DNA from: an uncultured Bacteroidales bacterium
GTDB lineage: Bacteria; Bacteroidota; Bacteroidia; Bacteroidales; UBA932
Assembly: GCA_946402945.1 (NCBI GenBank)
Contig: CAMIYB010000002.1
Location: forward strand, 40,415 to 104,414
DNA length: 64,000 nucleotides
Direction: 5' to 3'
Below are positions 24,491 through 34,566 of the stretch, in pieces. Position 1 is the stretch's first letter, and the number at the start of each line of letters is the position of its first letter. The notes below the pieces were generated by a model that searched no databases, was not told the DNA's origin, and saw only the letters and a program-made list of their open reading frames with translations. The position numbers were made by a program, and so were the translations under genes.

Positions 24491-27451
24491 TTAGAAGAGG
24501 GTGATGTTGACACCGAGCAGCACGGTGGCGACCCGCGGGTAGAAATCGCAGTAGTCGATGCCGGAGCTCCAGACGGAGGTGGTGTTGACTTCCGGATCCT
24601 GGCCGCTGTAAGCGGTAATGGTCAGCAGATTCTGGGCCGTCAGGTAAGCACGGGCGCTCTGGATGAACTTGTTCTCCGGGAACTTGAAGGTGTAACCCAC
24701 TGTCAGGTTGTCCAACTTGAGGTAGCTGCCGTCCTCGAGGTAATAGCTCGAGAAGTGAGCCTTGTCGGAATAGGTCTCGTTGATATCCTTCATGAATACG
24801 TTGAAGCTCTGGGAACGCTGGGGACCGTAGGCCCAGCGGGTCACGTTGAGGATCTTGTTGCCGATGACCCCGCGCACGAAGAGGGTAAAATCCCAGTTCT
24901 TCCACAGGACGGTGTTGTTCCAGCCGTAGGTCAGGATGGGCTGGGCGTTGCCGATGACCATCTTCTGGCTTTCAGCCGCGTTCTCGCTGGAGACGTAACC
25001 GCCGGCCGGAGTCTGGAACATCATTGCGTGGTCCGAAGGACGGAAGTCCACGAAGTTGTAGCCATAGAAGGCGCCGACAGGCTGGCCCGCGATGACGAGC
25101 TGCGTATTGGTGTTCATGATACCGTTCTCGCCCACGCCGCCAGTGGTGGTTTCCTGGTAGTTGAAGCCCTTGGACGGGTCGGAGAGATTGGTGATATAGT
25201 TGCGGTTGAAGGAAACGGTGGGCGTGGTGGTCCAGGTCAGGTCCTTGGTCTTCACGGGCACGCCGCTGACGGTCAGCTCCACGCCGTAGCTCTGCATCTG
25301 GCCGGCATTGGCCAGGAGGGTGTGGAACTGGTAGGGAGGCGTAGGCACCTCGTAGTCCCAGAGCAGGGAGTTGGTGAGACGGTAGTACACATCCAGGCTA
25401 CCGTAGAGGCGGTTGTCCAGGAAGGAGAAATCGACGCCGAAGTTGAACTCATGCTTCTTCTCCCATTCCAGGTCGGGGTTCACGTTCTGGGAAACGCCGT
25501 AGGTGTTGACCCATTTGCCATTGTACCAGAAGGTACCGCCCAGGTCCAGCATCGCGACGCTCCGCAGGTCGGAGGCCAGGTTGTTGCCGGTGGTACCGTA
25601 ACCCAGCCGCAGCTTCAGGTCGTTGACCCAGCCGGCGGAGGCCATGAAATCTTCGCCGCTGATGCGCCAGCCCAGGGAAACGGCCGGGAACCAGCCCCAC
25701 TTGTGGTTGGCACCGAAGCGGGAGGAACCTTCCCGACGCAGGGAGGCCGACACGAGGTACTTCTCGGCGAAGTTGTAGTTGACACGGCCGAAGATGGCGA
25801 CCAGGGTGTTGGAGGCACGGCCCGAATTGGCCACGAGGTCATCCTTGCTGATGTCGCCGTACTGCATGCGGTAGTACTTGGCGCTCTCGGTCGGGAAGCC
25901 CTTGTTGGTGATGTTCTGATAGTCGGTCATGAAGTTCTGGTAGCTCAGGCCGGCCACGGCGCTGAGGTTGTGGCGGCCGAAGGACTTGACGTAATCGATG
26001 GTCCCTTCATAGAGCTGGTTCAGCGACATGTCGTAGCCGCGGTAGCCCTTGCCGGAGCCGTCCTTGTCGGTGTTGATCTGGCGGTTGAACCAGTACTGGC
26101 GGTTGTCGCCTTCCTCCATGGCGCCGAAGAAGCTGACCTTCAGGCCGGGGACGGGCTTGATGTTGACCGAGGCCTTGATGCTGCCGCGGAAGTAGTTGCC
26201 GTCGGCGTAGGACTCCTTCTGGTTCATGCCCTCGACCGGGTTGCTCAGACCCGTACCCTGCGGGGTGAAGTAGCCCGTGGGGGTGGAAGGGTCGTAGATC
26301 GGATAGGTCGGGTTGAGGATGGCGGCCTGCTTGAAGTCCCCGCAGAAGTAATCGTTGCGGTAGTGCATGTAGCTCAGGTCGTACTGGAGTTCCAGCCAGC
26401 CGTCGAGGGCCTTCTGGTTCGCGGCCAGCTTGGCGAGGATCTCGTTGCGGTTGGTGTTCTTGGCGATACCCTCGGCGTTCTTGTAGCTGACGGCCGCACG
26501 GTAGTTGAACTTGCTCGCGCTGCCGGTCACGGCCAGGTTGTGGTTGTGGGTGATGGCCACGTCGCGGGTGAGTTCCTTCATCCAGTCGGTGTTGTAGGTC
26601 TCTCCGTTGGGACCGGTGTAGAGGGTCGGTGTCACGCGGCCGCCGGAGAGGTTGGCCAGGTCGCGGAACTGGGCGGCGGTGGCCATGCCGGTGGAAGTGT
26701 TGCGGAAAGCGACGGAACCGTAACCGGAGTACTCGACGCGGGTCTGGGCGATGTCGGAGAAGTTGTCACCGCGCTTGGTGGTGATGAGGATGACGCCGTT
26801 GGTACCGCGGGTACCGTAGATGGCGGCGGCGCTACCGTCCTTGAGGACGTCCATGGCGGCGATCTCGTCCGGGGAGATGTTGTCGATGTTGCTCACCGGG
26901 ACACCGTCCACGATGTAGAGCGGGGTGGAACCCGTACCCTTGTCGAGGGTGGAGAAACCACGGATCTGGACGTTGAAACTCGTCTGGGTCGGGTCGGAGG
27001 TGGTCTTGATGATGTTCAGACCGGCGACCTTACCCTGGACAAGGCCCAGGGGGTTGGTAGTGGAACCGGCGTTGAAGTCCTCGGCCTTGACCGAGGCCAC
27101 GCTGCCGGTGACCTCCTTTTTCTTCTGGGAGCCGTAGCCGATGACCACGACGTCGTCGAGGAACATCGCATCCTCCGCCAGCGTAATGAGGGCGGGGACC
27201 TCAGAAGCCTTGAAGGTCTGGGTCTTGTAGCCGATGCAACTGACTTCGACCAGCGCGTCCTTCGAAGAGACGACCAGTTCGAAATCGCCGTCCAGGCCGG
27301 TGGACGTACCGGTGGAGGTGTTCGCCTCCATGACGGTGGCACCGACCATCGGGCCCAGCGCATCCTCCACGACGCCCTTGACCGTATAGCCCTGGGCGAA
27401 GGCGGCGATGCTGAGGACCGCGAGAATCCATGTGCTTAGCAATTTTTTCAT
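24491..27451 (-). CDS. SusC/RagA-like TonB-dependent transporter
   Basis: Signal peptide, VKGVVEDALGPMVGATVMEANTSTGTSTGLDGDF, YGTRGTNGVILITTKRG, C-terminal barrel. Confidence 0.96.
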   Translation of the reverse strand: MKKLLSTWILAVLSIAAFAQGYTVKGVVEDALGPMVGATVMEANTSTGTSTGLDGDFELVVSSKDALVEVSCIGYKTQTFKASEVPALITLAEDAMFLDDVVVIGYGSQKKKEVTGSVASVKAEDFNAGSTTNPLGLVQGKVAGLNIIKTTSDPTQTSFNVQIRGFSTLDKGTGSTPLYIVDGVPVSNIDNISPDEIAAMDVLKDGSAAAIYGTRGTNGVILITTKRGDNFSDIAQTRVEYSGYGSVAFRNTSTGMATAAQFRDLANLSGGRVTPTLYTGPNGETYNTDWMKELTRDVAITHNHNLAVTGSASKFNYRAAVSYKNAEGIAKNTNRNEILAKLAANQKALDGWLELQYDLSYMHYRNDYFCGDFKQAAILNPTYPIYDPSTPTGYFTPQGTGLSNPVEGMNQKESYADGNYFRGSIKASVNIKPVPGLKVSFFGAMEEGDNRQYWFNRQINTDKDGSGKGYRGYDMSLNQLYEGTIDYVKSFGRHNLSAVAGLSYQNFMTDYQNITNKGFPTESAKYYRMQYGDISKDDLVANSGRASNTLVAIFGRVNYNFAEKYLVSASLRREGSSRFGANHKWGWFPAVSLGWRISGEDFMASAGWVNDLKLRLGYGTTGNNLASDLRSVAMLDLGGTFWYNGKWVNTYGVSQNVNPDLEWEKKHEFNFGVDFSFLDNRLYGSLDVYYRLTNSLLWDYEVPTPPYQFHTLLANAGQMQSYGVELTVSGVPVKTKDLTWTTTPTVSFNRNYITNLSDPSKGFNYQETTTGGVGENGIMNTNTQLVIAGQPVGAFYGYNFVDFRPSDHAMMFQTPAGGYVSSENAAESQKMVIGNAQPILTYGWNNTVLWKNWDFTLFVRGVIGNKILNVTRWAYGPQRSQSFNVFMKDINETYSDKAHFSSYYLEDGSYLKLDNLTVGYTFKFPENKFIQSARAYLTAQNLLTITAYSGQDPEVNTTSVWSSGIDYCDFYPRVATVLLGVNITLF

Positions 27452-27459
27452 ATCGGAGA

Positions 27460-28797
27460 TTATTTCGGATTATTCACTTTCACGAGGTTGACGCAGAGGG
27501 CGCCGAGCACCAGGAAGATGCCGGCGACCAGGAGCATACCGGCCTGGGAGCCGCCGATCAGGCTGAGCACCAAACCGCCGGTGGCGGCAGCGATGATCTG
27601 AGGCAGGCAGATGGTGCAGTTGAACAGGCCCAGGTAACTGCCCATGTAGGGATTGCCTTCCAGCGCATTGGTCAGCAGCGTGAAGGGCAGGGCGAGCATC
27701 GCGGCCCAGGCGGCGCCGATCAGGAAATACGACAGGAAGAGGACGTACTGGTTGTGGATGAACAGGACGGAAGCGAAACCGGCGGCGCCGATCAGCAGGC
27801 TGACCACATAGCCGGTCTTGAGACTCTTGAAACGCGGCAGGACCGTGGCCCAGAGGATGGAGCCGACGGCCTGGATGGCGAAGAGCACACCCACCCAGTT
27901 GCCCGCCTGCTGGTACTCGGCGGAGGCGACGTCGGTGGTGCCCCAGCAACCTGCGGCGATGGCGCCGTTGGTATAGGTCCACATATAGAGGAAGGCGGCC
28001 CAGCAGAAGAACTGCACCAGGCCCACGGTCCAGAAGGTGGCCGGAGCCTTGGTCAGCAGTTTCAGCAGGCCTTCGCCCTTGGACTCGGCGGCCGCGGCGG
28101 GGTCGATGCCGTGGAACTCGGCATATTCCTTCGGCGGCATCTCCTTGACCTTGAGGAAGGTATAGAGCACGCAGGCGATCAGGATGGCCGCTCCGCCGTA
28201 GAAGGAGTAGATCACGCTGTCGGGAATGACGCCTTCGGGGGCGGTGTTGGCGATGCCGATCCAGGTCAGGAAAATCGGGAAAAGGTAGCCCACCAGCGAT
28301 CCCGCGTTGCAGAGGAAACTCTGGATGGAGTAGGCCGTGGTCTTCTGCTTCTCGTTCACCATATCACCGACCATCATCTTGAAGGGCTGCATGGCCACGT
28401 TGATAGAGGTGTCGAGGAAAATCAGGGAGAAAAGGCCGAACCACATGGCCATGTTCAGGCCGAGGAAGACGCGGGTCGAAAAATGGAGACTGCCGGCATT
28501 GGGCAGGAAAATCATCACCAGCACGGCGATGAGGGCGCCCACCAGCAGATAGGGCTTGCGGCGGCCCATGCGGGTCCAGGTCCGGTCGGAATACTTGCCG
28601 ATCAGCGGCTGGACAAGCATGCCCATGAGCGGCGGAAGAATCCAGAAAAACGACAACTGGTGGGGGTCTGCGCCCAGCGTGGCGAAAATACGGGAGATGT
28701 TGGCGCTCTGGAGCGCATAGGCGATCTGGACCCCGAAGAAACCGAAGCTCAGATTGAACATCTGCCAGAAGGTCAAATCACGTTTGGATTGGCTCAT
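27460..28797 (-). CDS. MFS/GPH-type sugar transporter (maltose/maltodextrin likely)
   Basis: MSQSKRDLTFWQMFNLSFGFFGVQIAYALQSANISRIFATLGA...GKYSDRTWTRMGRRKPYLLVGA; 12-TM pattern; first gene of the Sus-like operon. Confidence 0.9.
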   Translation of the reverse strand: MSQSKRDLTFWQMFNLSFGFFGVQIAYALQSANISRIFATLGADPHQLSFFWILPPLMGMLVQPLIGKYSDRTWTRMGRRKPYLLVGALIAVLVMIFLPNAGSLHFSTRVFLGLNMAMWFGLFSLIFLDTSINVAMQPFKMMVGDMVNEKQKTTAYSIQSFLCNAGSLVGYLFPIFLTWIGIANTAPEGVIPDSVIYSFYGGAAILIACVLYTFLKVKEMPPKEYAEFHGIDPAAAAESKGEGLLKLLTKAPATFWTVGLVQFFCWAAFLYMWTYTNGAIAAGCWGTTDVASAEYQQAGNWVGVLFAIQAVGSILWATVLPRFKSLKTGYVVSLLIGAAGFASVLFIHNQYVLFLSYFLIGAAWAAMLALPFTLLTNALEGNPYMGSYLGLFNCTICLPQIIAAATGGLVLSLIGGSQAGMLLVAGIFLVLGALCVNLVKVNNPK

Positions 28798-28867
28798 TCT
28801 CTTAAAAATTGTCAGTCTGCGGTGCCATCCGCCTTTAAAACCGCAAGCATTTAGCCGAGTTTTAGCA

Positions 28868-28884
28868 TGCAAATATAATTTGCA
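28868..28884. promoter_or_regulatory. Perfect palindrome overlapping the MFS -7 element
   Basis: TGCAAAT-ATA-ATTTGCA; minus-strand TATATTTG (28877-28870) matches TAnnTTTG. Confidence 0.55.
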
Positions 28885-28910
28885 CATTTCTTAAATCCAT
28901 TTACTCAGCG

Positions 28911-28940
28911 ACGAACGGACGGAAGGGACGGACGAACGGA
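28911..28940 (-). promoter_or_regulatory. Putative LytTR-family binding site: two 9-bp direct repeats with 12-bp spacer
   Basis: Minus strand TCCGTTCGT-N12-TCCGTTCGT; each half fits the LytR-family pattern [TA][AC][CA]GTTN[AG][TG]. Confidence 0.65.
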
Positions 28941-28942
28941 CG

Positions 28943-28973
28943 TTTGGAATGGATAAAAAAAATCCGTATCTTG
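28943..28973 (+). promoter_or_regulatory. Promoter of the lytS/lytTR operon
   Basis: TTTG (28943-28946), 20-nt spacer, TATCTTG (28967-28973), ATG at 28981. Confidence 0.55.
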
Positions 28974-28980
28974 CAGGTCC

Positions 28981-30366
28981 ATGAAAGTTTCGCAGTACTT
29001 TTGGATCATCAATGGTTTCGCCCTGCTGCATGCGGCCGCTTCCCTCGCCTGCCATGCCGCCGGGGTGGACGATGCCCTTCCGCTGACCCTGCTCACGATG
29101 ACGCTGACCGTCATCATCTGCGTCCGCGAACAACTCAGCGTGGAGTTTACCGCCATCAACATCATCCTGGTCAACGTTCTCGGCTTCGCCCTCGGCGTGG
29201 TCCTGGCCCGCCTGTTCGGCCTGATGCTCCCCGCCGGACCGCCGGTCAGCGCCCTTTCCACGCTGCTGACCACCGAGATCATCGGCTGGGGTCTGGTCGG
29301 CTTCGCCCGCCTCACCCTCCGGAGCGGAGACCCGCCCCGCCGCGAACCGCTTTCGCCCACGCAGATCCGCTGGATCATCGGGGCCGTCGTCACCGTGCTG
29401 CTTATCCGCATGCTCGTGCGGGCGCTGACCGTCAGCGGCCTCTTCCCCCGGGAGGACACCCTGGCCGTGGTCGGGCAGTTCCTGTCCAACTCCGTGGTGC
29501 TCCTGCTGATGGTCTTCTCCACCATCCTGCTGATCCGCTGGGGCGACCGCCTGAGGAAATCCCTGCCCACCGGATGGGTTATTTTCCTGAATATCTGCTT
29601 TTTATTCCTTATTTCCGTCCTGGCGGCCCTGACCGTCGGCGTGGGCCTGCCGCTGTCGCCGCATCCCCTGCCGGAGCGCCTCCGGCTGTTGCAGCTCCTG
29701 CTGGTGGGCGCCATCCTGGAGGCCGGTATCTTCTCGCTGACCTACATGGTCAGTTATGCCGTCTCGGCCCGGCGGAGCATGGAAGCCGAGCGTGACAAAG
29801 CCAACCTGGCCCATTCGCAGTACCAGAACCTCAAACAGCAGGTCAATCCCCATTTCCTCTTCAACAGCCTCAACATCCTCGACTGCCTGGTGGCGGACGG
29901 GGAAGACGCCGCCGCACGGGAGTACATCCGCAAACTCGCCGGCTTGTACCGCTATATGCTCCGCGGTGAAAACATGGCCCTGACAAGGCTGGAAGACGAA
30001 ATGGAATACGTGCGGATGTATGCCGACCTGCTCCGGGTCCGTTTCCCCGAGGGGCTGGAGATCGACATCGACATCCCGGCGGCGGACCTGCGGCGTTTTG
30101 TGGTGACCTACAGCGTCCAGATGCTCGTGGAAAACGCCACCAAGCACAACGCCATTTCCCCGGAAGGGGAAGCGCTGCGCATCCGCATCTCCTCCGACGG
30201 CGACCGCATCACCGTGGACAACAACCTCCGTCCGAAACTCTCCCAGCCGGAATCCACCGGCCTGGGCCTGAAATACATCCGGCAGAACTATCTCGACCGC
30301 AGCGGCCGGGATATCACCGTCACAAAAACCACTGACCACTACATAGTAACACTCCCCCTTTTATGA
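28981..30366 (+). CDS. LytS-family sensor histidine kinase
   Basis: Multi-TM N-terminus; LKQQVNPHFLFNSLNILDCL (His_kinase family) and C-terminal ATPase GLGLKYI. Confidence 0.93.
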   Translation: MKVSQYFWIINGFALLHAAASLACHAAGVDDALPLTLLTMTLTVIICVREQLSVEFTAINIILVNVLGFALGVVLARLFGLMLPAGPPVSALSTLLTTEIIGWGLVGFARLTLRSGDPPRREPLSPTQIRWIIGAVVTVLLIRMLVRALTVSGLFPREDTLAVVGQFLSNSVVLLLMVFSTILLIRWGDRLRKSLPTGWVIFLNICFLFLISVLAALTVGVGLPLSPHPLPERLRLLQLLLVGAILEAGIFSLTYMVSYAVSARRSMEAERDKANLAHSQYQNLKQQVNPHFLFNSLNILDCLVADGEDAAAREYIRKLAGLYRYMLRGENMALTRLEDEMEYVRMYADLLRVRFPEGLEIDIDIPAADLRRFVVTYSVQMLVENATKHNAISPEGEALRIRISSDGDRITVDNNLRPKLSQPESTGLGLKYIRQNYLDRSGRDITVTKTTDHYIVTLPLL

Positions 30367-31124
30367 AAGCCCTGATTGTTGAAGACGAGGCGATGGCCCG
30401 CAAACAGATGGCCAGGACCCTCACAGAGCATTTCCCCGACATAGAAATCATCGGCATGACCGGCTCGGTGGCCGAAACGGTTTCCTGGCTGAAGGTCCAT
30501 ACCCCCGACGTCATTTTCATGGACGTGGAACTGTCCGACGGAAAGTGTTTCGAGATCTTCCGGCAGGTCCGGGTGGATGCCAAAGTCATCATGACCACGG
30601 CCTACGACAGCTACGCCGTGAAGGCCTTCGAGGCCGGCAGCATCGATTACCTGCTCAAGCCCGTCGAGCCCGAAGCCCTGCACCGGGCCGTTTCCCGCTG
30701 CCGCGAGCGGACGGACCGCCCGGATGTGGAGAAACTGCTGGCGGCCCTCTCCGGAAAGGCCTCTCCCTGGAAGGAACGTTTCCTGGTCCAGGTCGGCGGC
30801 ACCATCGTCCCGGTGCGGACCTCCGACGTGGCCTATTTCTTCGCCGAGGCCAAAAACAATTACGTGGTGACCCTGGACGGCACCGCCTACATCCTCGACG
30901 CCTCGCTGGACGCCCTTTCGGCCCAGCTCGACCCGGGTGTCTTCTTCCGCGCTTCCCGCGGCCTGATTATCGCCAAGGAGCCCGTGGAGAGCGTGGTGAA
31001 ACTCCTCGGCGGGCGGCTGCAGATTCGGCTGGCCCCGCGCCTGGAGCGTCCCGGGCAGTTCGCACCGGACCTGACGGTTTCCCGCGCCCGGACCGAGGAT
31101 TTCCTCGCATGGCTCGAGAAATAG
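30363..31124 (+). CDS. LytTR-family response regulator
   Basis: Receiver MKALIVEDEAMARKQM...VIFMDVELSDG...K; C-terminal LytTR domain (RFLVQVGGTIVPVRTSDVAYFFAEAKNNYVVTLDG); 4-bp overlap with kinase. Confidence 0.95.
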   Translation: MKALIVEDEAMARKQMARTLTEHFPDIEIIGMTGSVAETVSWLKVHTPDVIFMDVELSDGKCFEIFRQVRVDAKVIMTTAYDSYAVKAFEAGSIDYLLKPVEPEALHRAVSRCRERTDRPDVEKLLAALSGKASPWKERFLVQVGGTIVPVRTSDVAYFFAEAKNNYVVTLDGTAYILDASLDALSAQLDPGVFFRASRGLIIAKEPVESVVKLLGGRLQIRLAPRLERPGQFAPDLTVSRARTEDFLAWLEK

Positions 31125-31169
31125 TTCAAAAAAAAGACTATATTTGCCCCCGTTTCAAGCACAGGCACT

Positions 31170-33218
31170 ATGAAAATCAGCATCGAATACCGCACGTCGT
31201 GGGGAGAGGAGTTGAAACTCCGTCACGGCAAATCCCTGGAATCCATGGCATATCATCCCGAGGGGATCTGGACGGCCACCCTGCCGCGCGCCCCGAAGGA
31301 ACTCTGTTTCGAACTCTGGCGCGACGGCGCCTGCGTACGCCGCGAATGGCGCCCGCACAAACTGGAGAAGGCCGGAGGCGAGGTGCGGCTCTGGTGGAAC
31401 GATGCGCCCGCCGATGCGGCGCTCCAGGACTCCAAGTTGGGCCCGGTCGTCGCCCCGCAGGGCACGGACGGGCATTGGCGCGGGGCCGGGGTCGCCGTCC
31501 CGGTATTCTCCCTGCGGAGCAAGGACAGTTTCGGCGTGGGCGAATTCCACGACCTGCGCCTGCTGGTGGACTGGGCCGTCGCCACGGGCCAGAAACTCAT
31601 CCAGTTGCTCCCGATCAACGACACCACCATGACGGGGACCTGGCAGGACTCCTATCCCTACAACGCCAATACGACCTTCGCCCTGCATCCGCAGCTGATC
31701 CATCTTCCGGCAGCCGGCGTCCGCGTCGATAAGGCCTACAAAGCCCTCCAGGAGGAACTGAACGCCCTCCCGGCGGAAGACTACGAGCGCGTCAACCAGG
31801 AAAAGGAACGCCTCCTGCGCAAGGTCTATGCGAAATTCGTCCCGAACGAAGAATTCACCGCCTTCGTCGCCCGCAACCGTGAATGGCTGCTTCCCTACGC
31901 CGTTTTCCGCTGCCTGAGCGCGGAGCACGGCACGCCGGATTTCTCGCAGTGGGGCGAAATGGCCGTTTACTCGGCGGCGAAAGTGAAGGCCTATGCGGCC
32001 GCCCATCCCGCCGAAGTGGGCTATCACGAATTCGTCCAGTATCATCTCGACAGGCAGTTGCGTGACGCCGTCGATTACGCCCATGCCCACGGCGTGGGCT
32101 TCAAGGGCGACCTGCCCATCGGCATCAGCCGCACCAGCGTGGACGCCTGGCAATATCCCGAACTCTACCACCTCGACAGCCAGGCGGGCGCACCGCCGGA
32201 CGCCTTCGCCGCCGACGGCCAGAACTGGGGCTTCCCTACGTACAACTGGGAGAAAATGTCCGAAGACGGCTATGCCTGGTGGAAGGCCCGCATGCGGAAA
32301 ATGGGTGAATATTTCGACGCCTTCCGCATCGACCACATCCTCGGCTTCTTCCGCATCTGGGAGATCCCGGCCCGCTACAAGAGCGGCCTGATGGGCCATT
32401 TCAACCCCGCCCTCCCCTACAGCGGCGACGAGTTGCGCGGCATGGGCTTCTATCCCTGGACCCCGCAGGACGACTCGACCGACGTCCTCTTCGTCGAAGA
32501 TCCGCGCCGACCCGACTGGTGGCATCCGCGCATCGGCGGGCAGAACACCGGTGCCTACCGCGACCTGCCCGGCTGGCTGCAGGACCGCTATAACGACCTC
32601 TACAACGATTTCTTCTACCGCCGCCACAACGATTTCTGGCGCGGCTCGGCCCTGGCCAAACTGCCGGCCCTCCTGCGCACGACCGGCATGCTGACCTGCG
32701 GGGAAGACCTCGGCATGATTCCGGACTGCGTACCGGCCGTGATGCAGGAACTCGGCATCCTCTCGCTGGAGATCCAGCGCATGCCCAAGGACCCGAAGGT
32801 GGAATTCGGCGATCCGGCCGCCTACCCCTATCCCTGCGTCTGCGCGACCGGCACCCACGACACCTCCACGCTGCGTGCCTGGTGGGAAGAGGACCGCGGC
32901 GCCACCGACCGTTTCTACCACGGGATGCTCGGCTGTCAGGGCGAAGTCCCCTATTACTGCGAGCCCTGGGTGTGCGAGAAGATCGTACGGGCCCATCTGG
33001 ACTCCCCCGCCATGCTCTGCGTGCTGCCGCTCCAGGACTGGCTCTCCATCGACGGGGCCGTCCGCTATCCGGGCAACCCGGCCGACGAGCGCATCAACAT
33101 CCCCGCGAACCCGCGCCACTACTGGCGCTACCGCATCCATCTGAACCTGGAAGACCTGCTCGCCCGCACCGAATTCAACGCCTACCTCCGCAGCCTCGTG
33201 GCAGCGTCGGGACGGTGA
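31170..33218 (+). CDS. malQ: 4-alpha-glucanotransferase (amylomaltase, DPE2-like)
   Basis: LLPINDTTMTGTWQDSYPYNANTTFALHPQ, GFKGDLPIGISRTSVDAW, FDAFRIDHILGFFRIWEIP, GEDLGMIP, GTHDTSTLRAWW. Confidence 0.95.
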   Translation: MKISIEYRTSWGEELKLRHGKSLESMAYHPEGIWTATLPRAPKELCFELWRDGACVRREWRPHKLEKAGGEVRLWWNDAPADAALQDSKLGPVVAPQGTDGHWRGAGVAVPVFSLRSKDSFGVGEFHDLRLLVDWAVATGQKLIQLLPINDTTMTGTWQDSYPYNANTTFALHPQLIHLPAAGVRVDKAYKALQEELNALPAEDYERVNQEKERLLRKVYAKFVPNEEFTAFVARNREWLLPYAVFRCLSAEHGTPDFSQWGEMAVYSAAKVKAYAAAHPAEVGYHEFVQYHLDRQLRDAVDYAHAHGVGFKGDLPIGISRTSVDAWQYPELYHLDSQAGAPPDAFAADGQNWGFPTYNWEKMSEDGYAWWKARMRKMGEYFDAFRIDHILGFFRIWEIPARYKSGLMGHFNPALPYSGDELRGMGFYPWTPQDDSTDVLFVEDPRRPDWWHPRIGGQNTGAYRDLPGWLQDRYNDLYNDFFYRRHNDFWRGSALAKLPALLRTTGMLTCGEDLGMIPDCVPAVMQELGILSLEIQRMPKDPKVEFGDPAAYPYPCVCATGTHDTSTLRAWWEEDRGATDRFYHGMLGCQGEVPYYCEPWVCEKIVRAHLDSPAMLCVLPLQDWLSIDGAVRYPGNPADERINIPANPRHYWRYRIHLNLEDLLARTEFNAYLRSLVAASGR

Positions 33219-33246
33219 TCGGTAGCGGTGGCTGTAAGCCGCTGCA

Positions 33247-34554
33247 CTATTTCTGCCGGATGTAGATCTGGACCGGGCAGCCGGTCAGGTCGAAATGCTC
33301 GCGCAGGCGGTTCTCGAGGAAGCGCTTGTACGGGTCTTTGACGTACTGCGGGAGATTGCAGAAGAAGGCGAAGGACGGGAAGCGCGTCGGCAGCATCGTC
33401 ACATACTTGATCTTGATGTACTTACCTTTCCAGGCCGGCGGCGGGGTCTCCGCGATGTCGGGCAGGAGGGCGTCGTTGAGCTGCGCGGTGCTGATACGGC
33501 GGGAATAGTTGCCATAGACATGGGCCACCTCGCCCAGCACGTCCAGGATGCGGACCTTTTTCAGCACGGAGGTGAACAGGATGGGCACATCGTCGAAGGG
33601 AGCGATGCGGGCGCGGAGGGCCTTCTCGTAATCCCGGAGGGTGTTGGAGTCTTTTTCGAAGGCATCCCACTTGTTGACCACCAGCACGCAGGCCTTGCGG
33701 TTGCGCTGGATCAGGTTGAAGATGCTCATGTCCTGGGACTCCATGCCGGAGGTCGCGTCAATCATCAGCACGCAGACATCCGCCTTTTCGATGGCGCGGA
33801 TGGAACGCATGACGCTGTAGAACTCCAGGTCCTCGCTGACCTTGTTCTTACGGCGCATGCCGGCCGTATCGACCAGCATGAATTCATGGCCGAACTTGTT
33901 GTAATAGGTCTCGATGGAGTCGCGGGTCGTGCCGGCGACGGGCGTCACGATGTTCCGCTCCACGCCCAGGAGGGCATTGGTCAGGGACGACTTGCCGACA
34001 TTCGGCTTGCCGACAATGGCCACACGGGGGATGCCCGCATAGGGATCGGGCGCCTCTTTCTCCTCGGGCAGGCGCCGCATGATTTCGTCCAGCAGGTCGC
34101 CCGTACCGCTGCCGTTGGCGGCGGAAATGGACCAGATCTCCCCCAGTCCGAGGGAATAGAAATCATAGGCGTCGAACTGCTTGGCGCCGGAATCCACCTT
34201 ATTGACACAGAGGACGACGGGCTTGCGGGAGCGGCGGAGCAGGTCGGCGATTTCAGCATCGTAGTCGGTGATGCCGGTCGCGGCCTCGACCATGAAGAGC
34301 ACCAGGTCGGCCTCGTCGATGGCGATGACCACCTGCTTGCGGATTTCCTCCTCGAACACGTCGTCCGAACCGGAGGACCAGCCGCCGGTATCCACGACGG
34401 AGAACTCCCGGCCGCACCACTCGCATTTGCCGTAATGGCGGTCCCGGGTCACGCCGGCGGTCTCGTCGACGATGGCCTGGCGCATCCCGACCAGGCGGTT
34501 GAAAAGGGTGGATTTGCCGACATTCGGCCGTCCTACGATCGCTACAAGTGCCAT
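33247..34554 (-). CDS. der: GTPase Der (EngA)
   Basis: Tandem G domains: [16 protein letters not shown] and [19 protein letters not shown]-terminal KH-like domain. Confidence 0.97.
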   Translation of the reverse strand: MALVAIVGRPNVGKSTLFNRLVGMRQAIVDETAGVTRDRHYGKCEWCGREFSVVDTGGWSSGSDDVFEEEIRKQVVIAIDEADLVLFMVEAATGITDYDAEIADLLRRSRKPVVLCVNKVDSGAKQFDAYDFYSLGLGEIWSISAANGSGTGDLLDEIMRRLPEEKEAPDPYAGIPRVAIVGKPNVGKSSLTNALLGVERNIVTPVAGTTRDSIETYYNKFGHEFMLVDTAGMRRKNKVSEDLEFYSVMRSIRAIEKADVCVLMIDATSGMESQDMSIFNLIQRNRKACVLVVNKWDAFEKDSNTLRDYEKALRARIAPFDDVPILFTSVLKKVRILDVLGEVAHVYGNYSRRISTAQLNDALLPDIAETPPPAWKGKYIKIKYVTMLPTRFPSFAFFCNLPQYVKDPYKRFLENRLREHFDLTGCPVQIYIRQK

Positions 34555-34566
34555 ATCTGAAGGCTG

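Noticed and set aside
24188-27439. 1083-aa antisense ORF over susD/susC
   Set aside because: Same antisense-frame artefact; no recognisable domain or start context.
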